The notes under the pieces were generated by a model. That model was not told the origin of the DNA, ran no database searches, and saw only the letters and a list, made by a program, of their open reading frames with translations. A stretch of 64,000 nt of DNA from assembly GCF_002266465.3 (NCBI RefSeq), contig NZ_CP029427.2:310001-374000 (forward strand). Reading direction: 5' to 3'. Positions 1-9,450 of the stretch are shown here, in pieces (the first letter of the stretch is position 1; every line of letters begins with the position of its first letter). Origin of the DNA: Bradyrhizobium symbiodeficiens (GTDB taxonomy: Bacteria; Pseudomonadota; Alphaproteobacteria; Rhizobiales; Xanthobacteraceae). Position numbers and translations under genes: made by a program.

Positions 1-617
<617 letters not shown>

Positions 618-624
618 GGCCTTC

Positions 625-659
625 GTAGCCCGGACGGAGCGCAGCGAAATCCGGGCTAC
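625..659. repeat. palindromic intergenic repeat
   Basis: A perfect 10-bp inverted repeat, GTAGCCCGGA (625-634) with TCCGGGCTAC (650-659), encloses a 15-base loop. It follows the argG stop directly and may act as its 3' hairpin, but no T-run follows. I recall sequences of this type (GTAGCCCGGA...GCGCAGCGAAATCCGGG) as dispersed intergenic repeats in Bradyrhizobium and related Rhizobiales. Confidence 0.8.
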
Positions 660-727
660 ACGCTTAATGACGGTGTCATTCTCGATCGCTACGCTTCCTG
701 TCGAAACAGGATGGCGGAGCATCGCGC

Positions 728-2485
728 ATGGTCAGGAAATCGGTACTCGTTTCTCTGCTTGTCCTCTGTTGGGCATCGTCATCGCCGGCACAGACGATTT
801 ATCCGATCGATCGCGCCGAGATCCTGGCCGGCGCCGAGTTCGACTTCAAGGTCGAGTTTTCCGGGCCGGTCGATCCCGCCAAGTTGAAGGTAACGGTAAA
901 CGGCGCGGATCACGCCACGGCGTTCGGCCGTAGCGGAACGTTCGTCGAGCGCGAGGACGGCAAGGATCGGTCGGCGCTGATCTTGCGCGCCGTCACGCTC
1001 ACCCAGCCGGGCCCCGTCACGGTTGAAGCCGACGACGGCGCGCAACGGCGCAGCGTCACATGGACGGTCTACGACACCGGTCCGCGCAAGGCGAAGAACG
1101 TCATCCTGTTCATCGGCGACGGCATGTCGCCGGCGCATCGGGTCGCTGCTCGAATCCTGTCCAAGGGCATTGCGGAGGGCAAGAGCCGCGGCAAGCTCGC
1201 CATCGACGACATGCCGCATATGGCCCTGGTGGCGACCGCAGGTTCGGACTCCATCATCACGGATTCCGCGAACTCGGCCAGCGCCTATGCGACCGGGCAC
1301 AAGAGCGCCGTCAACGCGCTGGGCGTCTATGCCGATCGCACGCTGAGCCCGTTCGACGATCCCCGGGTCGAGACCATCACGAGTCTTGCCAGGAGGCGGC
1401 TCGGCATGGCGATCGGCATCGTCACCAACACCGAGATCGAGGATGCAACGCCGGCCGCGATGATCGCGCATACGCGCCGGCGCGCCGCCTATGACGAGAT
1501 CGTCGAGCAGTTCTTTGCTGCCAGGCCTGACGTGCTGATGGGCGGCGGCAGCGCGAACTTTCTGCCGAAATCCGCCGCCGGCTCCAGGCGCAAGGACGAG
1601 ACCGACTACATCGCGAAGTTTCGTGACGCGGGCTACCAGGTGGCGACCACCGCGGGCGAGCTCAGCGCTGCCGCCGCAAAGCCGGAGACCGGCAAGCTGC
1701 TCGGCCTGTTCGCCACGGGAAACATGGACGGCGCGCTTGACCGCAAATTTCTGAGAGGCGGCGGCGTGAAGAAGTTTCCCGAGCAGCCTGACCTGACCGA
1801 GCAGGTGCAGGCCGCGCTCAAGCTCCTGTCGCGAGAAGAGACCGGTTTCTTCCTGATGGTCGAGTCCGGAATGATCGATAAATACGCCCATTTGCTCGAC
1901 ATGGAGCGCGCCGTCTTCGACACGATCATGCTCGACAACGCGGTGCGCCAGACGCGTGAATGGGCGCGTGCGCGTGGCGAGGACACCCTCATCCTGGTGC
2001 TGGCGGATCACAATCATCCCAACAGCCTCGTCGGCACGGTGAATGACGATATGGGTACGACACCCAACGTGCCGCTGCGCGAGCGCGTCGGTGTTTACGA
2101 TCAGGCTGGATTCCCCAACTACCCGCCCCCCGATGCGGACGGCTATCCGTCACGCGTCGACGTCAGCCGCAGGCTCGCGATCTTCTCGGCCAGCCTCCCG
2201 GATCATTACGAGACGTTCCGCCCAAAAATCGACAATCCCAACGAGCCGACCGTGAAGGCCGGCGACGATGGGACCTTCAAGGCCAACGACAAATACAAGG
2301 ACGTCCCGGGCGCGGTGCTCCGTCCCGGCAATCTGTCTGCGATGATCGGCGCCAGCGTGCATTCGGGCGAGGACGTCATCCTCACGGCGACGGGGCCGGG
2401 CAGCGATGGCGTGCGCGGCTCGATGGACAATACCGAGGTCTTTCGCGTCATGGCCGATGCACTTGGGCTTGCGGCTCGGCAGTAG
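728..2485 (+). CDS. secreted alkaline phosphatase (PhoA superfamily)
   Basis: A 585-residue protein starting at the ATG preceded by GGAG eight bases upstream. Residues 1-22 form a Sec signal peptide ending in SSPAQT. Residues about 25-115 are a beta-rich, Ig-like region, and the alkaline phosphatase core follows. The core shows the metal-binding FIGDGMS motif, nucleophile Ser180 in TDSANSAS, the ESGMIDKYAHLLD metal segment, LADHNHP and the late VHSGEDV histidine motif. All expected catalytic residues are present, so it should be an active periplasmic phosphomonoesterase. The family is clear; the natural substrate and any phosphate regulation are not visible. It is transcribed alone and ends at a bidirectional terminator. 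Confidence 0.9.
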   Translation: MVRKSVLVSLLVLCWASSSPAQTIYPIDRAEILAGAEFDFKVEFSGPVDPAKLKVTVNGADHATAFGRSGTFVEREDGKDRSALILRAVTLTQPGPVTVEADDGAQRRSVTWTVYDTGPRKAKNVILFIGDGMSPAHRVAARILSKGIAEGKSRGKLAIDDMPHMALVATAGSDSIITDSANSASAYATGHKSAVNALGVYADRTLSPFDDPRVETITSLARRRLGMAIGIVTNTEIEDATPAAMIAHTRRRAAYDEIVEQFFAARPDVLMGGGSANFLPKSAAGSRRKDETDYIAKFRDAGYQVATTAGELSAAAAKPETGKLLGLFATGNMDGALDRKFLRGGGVKKFPEQPDLTEQVQAALKLLSREETGFFLMVESGMIDKYAHLLDMERAVFDTIMLDNAVRQTREWARARGEDTLILVLADHNHPNSLVGTVNDDMGTTPNVPLRERVGVYDQAGFPNYPPPDADGYPSRVDVSRRLAIFSASLPDHYETFRPKIDNPNEPTVKAGDDGTFKANDKYKDVPGAVLRPGNLSAMIGASVHSGEDVILTATGPGSDGVRGSMDNTEVFRVMADALGLAARQ

Positions 2486-2505
2486 CGGCGTTGCTGTCAA
2501 AATAA

Positions 2506-2533
2506 AAATGGCCGGGATCGCTCCCGGCCATTT
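2506..2533. terminator. bidirectional Rho-independent terminator
   Basis: AAATGGCCGGGA (2506-2517) pairs perfectly with TCCCGGCCATTT (2522-2533) around a TCGC loop. The A-rich left flank and T-rich right side suit termination from both directions between the convergent phosphatase and OmpA-family genes. A near-identical hairpin sits at 24367-24396. Confidence 0.9.
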
Positions 2534-2549
2534 GCGTTTGTGCTTCGCC

Positions 2550-4646
2550 TCAGCGTGGCGGCGCGGTGCCGGGCGGGGGCGGCGGCAGCGAGGCCTGGCC
2601 GCCGTTGAGCAGCTGCGTGATGTTGCGGATGGTCACGCGACGGTTGATCGCGCTCGGCCCTTGCGTCTGCTCCTTCAGATACTGCTCGCCATACCCTTGC
2701 GACGTCAGGTTCTCCGCCGGCACGCCGAACTGCTGGGTCAGCAATTCCGCCGCGGACTGCGCACGGCGGTCCGACAATGACAGATTGTCGACTTCGTTGC
2801 CGACCGCGTCGGTATGTCCCTCGATCAGGAACACCTCGCGAGGATTGCGCTGGATCGCCTGGTTGAGGCCGTCGGCGATCACCTGCAGCCGGCTCGCCTG
2901 GTCCGGCGGGATGGTCCACGATCCTGTCTCGAAGATGATCGTGTTGACGTCGATGCTCGGCATCTGCATGCGAACATTGGGGCTGTAGCGGATCTCGTCG
3001 AGCGAGTAACGCCGATCGATCCGCTGCACGGGCGGTGCCACCATGGTCTGGTAGATGACCTCCGGTGACGCTTCCTGGGCGTCGACGATGTAGCGATCGT
3101 AGGGGATGTTCACGACCGGCGGAGGCACGTCGACATAGAAGCCGCCGACCGCCCGCGGATCGCGGAAGGTGTTGTCGATGATGATGAGCTCGCGTCCGCG
3201 GGGATCCCTGCGGATACGTCGCATCAACCGGCCGTCGGGACCGACGACGGTGATGATCTCGCTTCCGTCGGGACGAATGACGACCGTGCGGGTTTCGCCG
3301 CCGACGGTGTCGGTGCGGATGTCGCGAGCGCCATACCGGAAGCGATAGAGATCGTTACCGCGGACGTAGGCCTGCCCGCCCGGATCGCGGATGATGATGC
3401 GGTCCGGCTCGGTGTAGACGGTGCGTCCGCCTTCGATGGTCTCGCGTCGCTGGTTGTGGAGATCGGCGATGGTCGCGCCGATCACGGCGCCGGCTACCAC
3501 GCCCGCGCCAATCGCGAGCGGCGTCAGGTCACGCTGTGGCGGACGTGGCGCCGGCGGCAACGGCGCTGAGACTGTCGGCGCGGCCCGGAAGGCCGGCGAA
3601 ACCGTGGGCGTGGCGTATTGCTTTCTGTCCGGCGGCGGCGTTGCGGCCGCCGAACCGGAGACGGCCGACGGCGCTGCGGCGCCGGCGGGAGGCGCCGGCG
3701 GCCGGGGCGGCGCGCCAGCCTGCGGTGACGCAGGCGGAGCTCCGGCAGCGGGCGCGGCCGCAGGAGGCGTTCCACCCTGTTGACCAGGAGTTGGCGTCGC
3801 GGTCGGGGCTGGCGCCGCACCCGGACGTCCGGGCGGTGGCGTCGGAGTGCCACCGGGAGCAGGCGTTGCCGTCGGAGCGGGTGCGGCACCGGGTGATCCT
3901 GCCGGAGGAGGCGCGCCGGGACGTCCGGGCGGCGGCGTACCGGGGCGGCCAGCCGGCGGGGCAGCTGGCGTGCTGCCCGGTGCAGGCGTTGCGGTCGGCG
4001 CAGGGGTTGCCGCCGGAGCAGGAGTCGCTGCCGGCGCGGGTGAGCCGGGGCGGGCCGCAGGCCCTGTCGTCGGAGCAGGCGGTGTCGCGGTTGGCGCAGG
4101 CGCGGGTCGCGCAGAGGGAGCCGCTGCCGGAGGTGGCGGGGGCGGTGGAGTCGGGCGAGCCGAAGGCGGCGGCGTGGGGGGCGTGTGCTGCTGCGGCGCT
4201 GCTGCGGGTGGCGGCGTCGGGGCCGGGCGTGCGGCAGGCGGCGGAGGTGTCGGGGCGTGATGCTGAGGCGCCGCGGCCGGAGGCGGCGACGGCTGCTTAG
4301 GCGCGGCAGGCGGCGGGGGTGGTGGCGGCGGAGCCGGACGGGCCGCAGGCGGAGGCGGTGGCGGCGCGGCGGGACGCGGTGGTGCGGCGGCCGGGGGCGG
4401 CGCCGCGGGCGGGCGGGGCGGTGCGGCGGCGGGAGGCGGAGCGGCCGGGCGCGCGGGCGCAGCGGGCGGCGCAACCGAGGGCGGTCCCTTCGGCGGTTGC
4501 TTCGGTTTTCCGTCAGGGCCCGTGTCTTGAGGCTGCGCCTGCGCGACCACGAGCGGCGGCGCAGTTTGCGCTTGCGATGCGGAGCTTGCGAATTGCATCG
4601 CGGTCAGAGCCGTCGTCGCAAGCAGCACGAAACGAAGATTGGTCAT
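2550..4646 (-). CDS. OmpA-family protein with long proline/alanine-rich linker
   Basis: A 698-residue protein. A signal peptide (about residues 1-27, ending SSASQAQT) is followed by roughly 320 residues composed almost only of Pro, Ala, Gly and Thr. Then come a short Gly-rich hydrophobic segment (LAIGAGVVAGAVIGATIADL), a basic/polar region, and a C-terminal OmpA peptidoglycan-binding domain (about residues 570-685) with the EGHTDAVGN and LSDRRAQSAAELL motifs. OmpA-like domains bind diaminopimelate in peptidoglycan; the linker probably spans periplasm or envelope. The low-complexity region is very GC-rich and creates long spurious ORFs in other frames. The exact role is unknown. Confidence 0.88.
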   Translation of the reverse strand: MTNLRFVLLATTALTAMQFASSASQAQTAPPLVVAQAQPQDTGPDGKPKQPPKGPPSVAPPAAPARPAAPPPAAAPPRPPAAPPPAAAPPRPAAPPPPPPAARPAPPPPPPPPAAPKQPSPPPAAAPQHHAPTPPPPAARPAPTPPPAAAPQQHTPPTPPPSARPTPPPPPPPAAAPSARPAPAPTATPPAPTTGPAARPGSPAPAATPAPAATPAPTATPAPGSTPAAPPAGRPGTPPPGRPGAPPPAGSPGAAPAPTATPAPGGTPTPPPGRPGAAPAPTATPTPGQQGGTPPAAAPAAGAPPASPQAGAPPRPPAPPAGAAAPSAVSGSAAATPPPDRKQYATPTVSPAFRAAPTVSAPLPPAPRPPQRDLTPLAIGAGVVAGAVIGATIADLHNQRRETIEGGRTVYTEPDRIIIRDPGGQAYVRGNDLYRFRYGARDIRTDTVGGETRTVVIRPDGSEIITVVGPDGRLMRRIRRDPRGRELIIIDNTFRDPRAVGGFYVDVPPPVVNIPYDRYIVDAQEASPEVIYQTMVAPPVQRIDRRYSLDEIRYSPNVRMQMPSIDVNTIIFETGSWTIPPDQASRLQVIADGLNQAIQRNPREVFLIEGHTDAVGNEVDNLSLSDRRAQSAAELLTQQFGVPAENLTSQGYGEQYLKEQTQGPSAINRRVTIRNITQLLNGGQASLPPPPPGTAPPR

Positions 4647-4832
4647 GGTGGTGAACTTCCCCGGAAGGTTCTTTGACGAGATGTTGGGATGAACAGCTAC
4701 GCGTTAGGCCGGATTGTGGCAGGCGAAGCGGTCGCCGCTCGATTTATTTCTGCACGGGAATCACGTCACTAAAGCAACGTTCATTGCGCATTCAGACGCT
4801 GGTTGCAATTGCCCCACATGTCATCGGCCGCT

Positions 4833-5075
4833 TCATGCGCGATCCTGCGGCGGATATGCATCCGTCGCTGGATTCGGCGCCAGCGGTCCGTTCGGCCCGC
4901 GTGATGGAATCTCTTCCGGCGTGCGGCCCGGCAATTCGTCGGGCTGCGGCGTTTCGCCGGGCTCGCGCACCGGCGGTGCGATTTCGGGCTGCGGACTGCC
5001 GGGCGGAATTCCCGGCGGCGGCTCGGTCGGCGTGCCCGGTGTCGAAGGCGGAATCTCGGGCGGCTCGATCGGCAT
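4833..5075 (-). CDS. small proline-rich hypothetical protein
   Basis: An 80-residue frame starting at the ATG that overlaps the TGA of the upstream PPOX-fold gene (TGATG), suggesting translational coupling. A GTG one codon earlier is also possible. The product is about one-third proline, with many PP, EPP and PEE repeats and no cysteine, membrane segment or signal peptide. I do not recognise a family. It lies in the intergenic space before the Pro-rich OmpA gene, so it could also be low-complexity read-through sequence; the overlap with the upstream stop is the main argument that it is translated. Confidence 0.5.
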   Translation of the reverse strand: MPIEPPEIPPSTPGTPTEPPPGIPPGSPQPEIAPPVREPGETPQPDELPGRTPEEIPSRGPNGPLAPNPATDAYPPQDRA

Positions 5076-5560
5076 CACAGCGAGACCTTGCGGTTCGCGC
5101 CAAGGTCGGGCCGCGTATTCGTCACCGCCGCAGCAGCCATCTTCACATAGGAGATCACCGTGCCCGGCGAATCCCAGAATTCGGCATCGTCCGGCGTGAT
5201 CTTGAGCACGCGAATGTTGGGGTCTTCAGCGCTGTCCCACCATGCCTTCGCCGGCGTCGAGAACAGCTCCGTGATCTTGGCGCGGTCGTTGGAGACGACA
5301 GCGCTGCCTGTCAGCGAAACATATTTCTGACTGCTGGCATCGGCGAACGACAGGTTGACGGAGGGATGGCGTGCGATCTCCTCGTCCTTGTGGCGCCGCG
5401 CGTCGGTCAGGAAGAAGATCGTGTTGGCGTCGCGATCGAGAAAAGCGCTCATCGGCCGGGCGCGCAGCTTGTCGCCGTCGCGCGTCACCAGCATCGCGAA
5501 GCCGATCTTCTTCATCAGATCCCAGGCGCGGTCCACATCGCCAGTATTGTCGTTGACCAT
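5075..5560 (-). CDS. pyridoxamine 5'-phosphate oxidase-fold general stress protein
   Basis: A 161-residue protein beginning MVNDNTGDVDRAWDLMKKIG. This ATG is chosen because GGAG lies seven bases upstream; the frame continues further 5' without a better start. The sequence shows the split beta-barrel flavin-binding fold of the general-stress-protein-26 group (FAMLVTRDGDKLRARPMSA, IFFLTDARRHKDEEI, YVSLTGSA, WWDSAEDPNIRVLKI). Relatives bind FMN, FAD or F420. Substrate and physiology are unknown. It is followed with overlap by the small Pro-rich ORF. Confidence 0.85.
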   Translation of the reverse strand: MVNDNTGDVDRAWDLMKKIGFAMLVTRDGDKLRARPMSAFLDRDANTIFFLTDARRHKDEEIARHPSVNLSFADASSQKYVSLTGSAVVSNDRAKITELFSTPAKAWWDSAEDPNIRVLKITPDDAEFWDSPGTVISYVKMAAAAVTNTRPDLGANRKVSL

Positions 5561-5627
5561 ATCGTGCTCCTTCTGCAAGGAACGATAACGACCTGCGGGG
5601 AACGATGTTCCTGCCGGAACTCCGGCC

Positions 5628-6014
5628 TTATTCCGGCGCGTGGCACACGGCCTCGATATTGTGGCCATCGGGATCGAGCACGAAAGCGCCGTAATAGTTC
5701 GCATGGTAATGCGGGCGGATGCCGGGCGGACCGTTGTCCCGGCCGCCGGCTGCGATGGCCGCCTTGTAGAAGGCATCGACGGTGGCGCGGTCTTTGGCCG
5801 CGATCGCGACATGCACCGGCTTGTTCATGGCGCCTTCGCCGCTGATCCAGAAGTCCGGCTTGCCGTCGGCGCCGAAGCCTGCGGCGGCCGCGTGGCCGGT
5901 CTGCTCCGCCGTGACCTCCATGATCAGGCCGTAGCCGAGCGGTACCAGAGCCTCTGTGTAGAAGGCCTTGGCGCGCTCATAGTCGGAGACGGAGAATCCC
6001 AGATGGTCGATCAT
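5628..6014 (-). CDS. VOC-family (glyoxalase/bleomycin-resistance-like) protein
   Basis: A 128-residue protein starting MIDHLGFSVSDYERAKAFY, with GGAGG seven bases upstream fixing the start. It is a single VOC domain: the N-terminal HLGFSVSD strand supplies a metal-ligand His, and the C-terminal LDPDGHNIEAV segment supplies the Glu ligand. The family includes glyoxalase I, extradiol dioxygenases and antibiotic-binding proteins, so the substrate cannot be assigned. It lies in the same orientation as the PPOX-fold gene downstream, 67 bases away. Confidence 0.85.
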   Translation of the reverse strand: MIDHLGFSVSDYERAKAFYTEALVPLGYGLIMEVTAEQTGHAAAAGFGADGKPDFWISGEGAMNKPVHVAIAAKDRATVDAFYKAAIAAGGRDNGPPGIRPHYHANYYGAFVLDPDGHNIEAVCHAPE

Positions 6015-6034
6015 CGCAACCTCCTTCGTCATTG

Positions 6035-6892
6035 TCAGCGCGAGAGGAACGTATTGCTCCGCGTCTTGCGCACGATCGCATAACCACGCGCGACCATGTC
6101 GGCAATACAATCCTGCTGCCATTCGTTTTGTGACAGATGCTCGATGACGACCGCGCGCGGCCATAGCGCGGGCGGTGCGTCGCGGAAGAAGCCGATCAGC
6201 ACGCGGTCCTCGAAACCCTCGACGTCGATCTTCAGCGAATCGACTTGGCGGACGCCGGCCTCGTCGAGAATGCGTGTCAGCCGCAGCGACGGCACCTTGA
6301 TGGCCTCGGCGCTCGCCGGGCCGGTGACGACGTGAGTGGCGCCGAGATTGCCGCCGCCGCTCTCGATCATCAGCTCGCCGTCGATGTCGCCGGCCGCGGC
6401 CTGCACCAGGCGCACCTGCGCCGTCTTCGACGCGGCGTGATTGAACGAAAGCCGTCCAAACGTCAGCGGATGCGGCTCGATCGCGACCACCTTGCCCGTG
6501 GTGCCGACCTGCCGCGCCATCACCAGCGCAAACGTGCCGACATTGGCGCCGACGTCGACGAACACGCCGCCCGCCGGGGTGTGCCGGCGCAGAAACTCGA
6601 GCTCGTCGAGATTGTAATCGGGATTGAACAGCGCGCCGCGCTCGGTCGCGCTGCCCTGGTGATAGAAGCGGAACGATGCGCCCTGATATTGCACGTCGAG
6701 CGGGCCGCCGCCAAGCAGGTTGACCAGCCGCGACATCCAGGGCCGGAACGCGCCGCGCTTCAACCCCGACTGCTGTGCGAGGCTAATGATCGCAGCCTGC
6801 GCCGCATTGGGCGCAAACGCGCCGAACGGCGCGGACGAAGGGGCGTTGTCGGTCGTCAAGCAGGCGGTCCTCGTTACAAGCGGCGCATGCAT
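6035..6892 (-). CDS. FkbM-family SAM-dependent methyltransferase
   Basis: About 285 residues. The core VDVGANVGTFALVMARQVG is a typical SAM-binding motif I, followed by VAIEPHPLTFGRL and the family's SLKIDVEGFEDRVL block. FkbM enzymes O-methylate hydroxyl groups of sugars or polyketides, often on surface glycans. Start choice is uncertain: the ATG at 6892 is used here, and a TTG at 6916 would add eight residues; neither has a good Shine-Dalgarno sequence. The gene precedes the VOC gene by about 20 bases on the same strand. Confidence 0.82.
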   Translation of the reverse strand: MHAPLVTRTACLTTDNAPSSAPFGAFAPNAAQAAIISLAQQSGLKRGAFRPWMSRLVNLLGGGPLDVQYQGASFRFYHQGSATERGALFNPDYNLDELEFLRRHTPAGGVFVDVGANVGTFALVMARQVGTTGKVVAIEPHPLTFGRLSFNHAASKTAQVRLVQAAAGDIDGELMIESGGGNLGATHVVTGPASAEAIKVPSLRLTRILDEAGVRQVDSLKIDVEGFEDRVLIGFFRDAPPALWPRAVVIEHLSQNEWQQDCIADMVARGYAIVRKTRSNTFLSR

Positions 6893-6949
6893 AGCCGGTT
6901 TTGCGGAGGACTCCAACGCTATGGGATAAGAATGTACGGGCTACGGACT

Positions 6950-7490
6950 TCACGCTGCCTTCTTCGGCGGTGCCTTCCGCTGCCGCAGAAATCGCCCGAG
7001 CAGCCTGCGCTTGCCCTTGCGCGGGATCAGCTCGATGTCGCTGACGAGCTTGGCGCCGCCCTTGCGGCGCTCCAGCACGATCTTGCGGCTATGAAAGGCT
7101 TCGAGCTCGACGCGATGCGCGACGCTGACGATGGTCGCCTTCGGTAGTTCGTCGGTGACCATCTTCATCATCTTGTCCTGGCTCTTCTCGTCGAGCGCCG
7201 AGGTCGCCTCGTCGAGCACGACGATGTCGGGGTTGTGCAGCAGCAGCCGCGCGAAGGCGAGGCGCTGTTTCTCGCCGCCTGACAGCGTCTGGTCCTACGG
7301 CCCCTTCTCCTCGTCCTTCTCCTTGAGATGGATGATCCCTGCGGGCCTGCTCGGCCTCTTCGGGCGAGAGCTTGGGATCAGGCTCGACCAATTCGGGCGG
7401 AGGGGGACTGACTTCGTCGCCGCTCTCGCCCTTGATCTTGACGATGGACGGCTTCTTGCCCCGCTCACGCCTACCAGCCTGCTTGTCCAT
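6950..7490 (-). pseudogene. remnant of SbmA/BacA/YddA-type ABC transporter (internal deletion)
   Basis: Two pieces of one ABC transporter survive in different frames. From 7490, a frame starting MDKQAGRRERGKKPSIVKIK runs about 50 residues to SPEEAEQAR, which resembles the polar N-terminus of this exporter class. From about 7345 another frame gives IIHLKEKDEEKGP, a TAG stop at 7297-7295, then DQTLSGGEKQRLAFARL, the Walker B stretch IVVLDEATSALDE and the C-terminal HRVELEAFHSRK tail. All transmembrane segments and Walker A are missing. Frame change, in-frame stop and loss of several hundred residues make it non-functional. The C-terminal part could be re-initiated, but it would lack ATP-binding residues. 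Confidence 0.82.
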
Positions 7491-7532
7491 GTGCGGACAA
7501 CGCCACTCGAGTTCCCGGGTCCAGGGCGGCGT

Positions 7533-9146
7533 TCAGATGTCGTGCTCGTCCCGCATTGCGCGCGCCGCCTTCTCTCCGATGATGACGCACGGCGCCATCG
7601 TGTTGCCGGTTGTGATCCGCGGCATCACGGAGCCATCGGCGATGCGAAGCCGGTCGACCCCATAGACCTTGAGCTTGCTGTCGACCACGGACATGGCGTC
7701 ACGTCCCATCTTGGCCGAGCATGTCTGGTGCCAATAGGTCACCGCGGAGTCGCGCACGAAGCGTTCCATCCCGGTGGCGTCGAGGGGACCGGGCATCGAC
7801 TCGCGCGTCACCAACGGCGCGAAGGCGCGGGTATTGCCGAGCGTACGACAGAGGTCGACGCAAGCGATCGCCGTCTTCACATCATCAGGATGCGACAACA
7901 TGTTGGCTTCGATGCGCGGAGCTGCAAGCGGCTCGGCGTTTCCGAGTCTGACCCGGCCCCGGCTCTTTGGCAAACCGAGGCCAGCGAACATCGTCCAGCC
8001 GTGAGCGGGGGCCCGGCTTGCCGTCTCGGGGCTCGGCACCGGAAATTCGACCTGGCAGAACAGCAGGTCGGGAGATGTGAGCGCGGAATCAGATTTCCAG
8101 TACAGCGTTGCTGCATTGCCGGTGTTGCGCGGCGCGATCGGCTCGCGATACTCCCAGATGCATCCGAACGAGACATGGTCCTGCAGATTTTGACCGACCC
8201 CGGGCAGGTGCTGGACCACGGGGATGTCGAGCGCTCGAAGCTCGTTCTCATCGCCGATACCGGAGCGCATCAGCACGGACGGCGTCTGGATCGCCCCGAG
8301 CGCGAGCACAACTTCCTGTGTCGCGCTGATTCGCACGGTTCGGCCGTCGCGGATCGCCTCGACGCCGACGGCCCTTCCGCGCTCGATCAGGATGCGGGAG
8401 ACCTGCGTGCCGGTTAGCAGCGTGAGATTGGGCCGATCGAGATAGGGATAGGTGAAGGCGCGGAAGATGGAGTTGCGTCTGCCGTTGCGGACCAGGATGT
8501 CCGTGATGGCGCAGCCGCCATCGCCCTCCATCATCTCACCGTTGGGACTTTCGTAAGTCGGAATGCCGATCTCCTTCGCTGCGCCCAGCATCGCCAATGC
8601 GGCCGGCCCGGGATCGGGTGACGGCTGCACGAAGACCGGGCCGCCGGTGCCGCGATGACGTGGATCGGGCGCGCCCTGCCAGTTCTCGATCTCCCGGAAA
8701 ATCGTCGAGACCGCGTCGTAGCCCCAGGATTCATCGCCGCTTTGCTCGGCGAAGAAATCCCAGTCGCTGCGGTGGCCGCGCGCCCACAGCATCACGTTGA
8801 TGCTCGACCCGCCGCCGAGAACCTTCCCCATCGACATCGGAAGCGCGCGACCGTTCAGATGCGGATTGGGCTCCGCGACAAAACCCCAATCGGTGGCGCT
8901 GCCGAGGTTGCCCGGCCATGCCGCCGGCTCCATCACGGTCGGCACATCGTCGCTGCCGCCGGCTTCGATCAGCAGGACAGCGACAGAGGGATTCTCGGCA
9001 AGACGCCGTGCGACGACCGAGCCTGAGCTGCCGGCGCCGCAGACGATGAAATCGTAGCTGCCGCGAGGGTTTTCGCTGAGCTGGCGCTGATTGGCAGCAA
9101 CGCGATCAGCAAACTCTGGAAGATCGGAAGGCAGGACGTCGTTCAT
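7533..9146 (-). CDS. GMC-family FAD-dependent oxidoreductase (choline dehydrogenase-like)
   Basis: A 537-residue flavoprotein. The N-terminal Rossmann motif CGAGSSGSVVARRL (about residues 36-49) binds FAD. GKVLGGGSSINVMLWARGH is GMC signature 1, LALGAIQTPSVLMRSGIG is signature 2, and the C-terminal YWHQTCSAKMG and NTMAPCVIIGEKAA segments carry the catalytic His/Asn region. GMC enzymes oxidise alcohols or choline-like substrates; the substrate is not predictable here. The gene is divergent from the HTH/GAF regulator at 9592, with about 450 bases between them, so it is a candidate target of that regulator. Confidence 0.9.
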   Translation of the reverse strand: MNDVLPSDLPEFADRVAANQRQLSENPRGSYDFIVCGAGSSGSVVARRLAENPSVAVLLIEAGGSDDVPTVMEPAAWPGNLGSATDWGFVAEPNPHLNGRALPMSMGKVLGGGSSINVMLWARGHRSDWDFFAEQSGDESWGYDAVSTIFREIENWQGAPDPRHRGTGGPVFVQPSPDPGPAALAMLGAAKEIGIPTYESPNGEMMEGDGGCAITDILVRNGRRNSIFRAFTYPYLDRPNLTLLTGTQVSRILIERGRAVGVEAIRDGRTVRISATQEVVLALGAIQTPSVLMRSGIGDENELRALDIPVVQHLPGVGQNLQDHVSFGCIWEYREPIAPRNTGNAATLYWKSDSALTSPDLLFCQVEFPVPSPETASRAPAHGWTMFAGLGLPKSRGRVRLGNAEPLAAPRIEANMLSHPDDVKTAIACVDLCRTLGNTRAFAPLVTRESMPGPLDATGMERFVRDSAVTYWHQTCSAKMGRDAMSVVDSKLKVYGVDRLRIADGSVMPRITTGNTMAPCVIIGEKAARAMRDEHDI

Positions 9147-9450
9147 GAGATTGCTCCAGGCAAGGGGGCGCTGCCGGAACGGGACGTTCCGGGCGGAAGA
9201 GGGTGAAGAAGGAGGAGGAGGACCGCCGTCGGCGGTGCGGCTCCGGCTGATAGAGCGGGCGTCACGGCTTGCGCCGTTCCTGCAGCTGGGATCCCGCGGG
9301 CTGCTTGACCGAGGCGCGCTTCTGCTCGTGCGAGGACCGCTCCCCGGTTGGGCGGGGAGGATTGGGGCTTGGGCCGTCAGGCCATGGTGTCCTCCTTCGG
9401 AAGGGATGGGCCTTGGCCCGTCGCATCTGCCAGGCAGTGCGCAGCCAGAC
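9147..9450. other. intergenic region between GMC oxidoreductase and HTH/GAF gene
   Basis: I see no convincing gene here. It contains purine-rich stretches (GAAGGAGGAGGAGG near 9208-9222) and, on the minus strand, an AAGGAGG Shine-Dalgarno (9397-9391) five bases before ATG GCC TGA (9385-9377), a two-codon frame. The GMC promoter must lie here, but no clear -35/-10 pair was recognised. Confidence 0.5.

Noticed and set aside
779..2017. 412-codon antisense ORF inside the alkaline phosphatase gene
   Set aside because: It is the mirror of a clearly real gene; GC-rich codon bias produces long antisense frames. Composition is Arg/His/Asp/Gly-rich without any domain.
7089..7490. 133-residue ORF as an intact small gene
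   Set aside because: Its second half is the wrong frame of the ABC transporter ATPase; it is better explained as part of a pseudogene.
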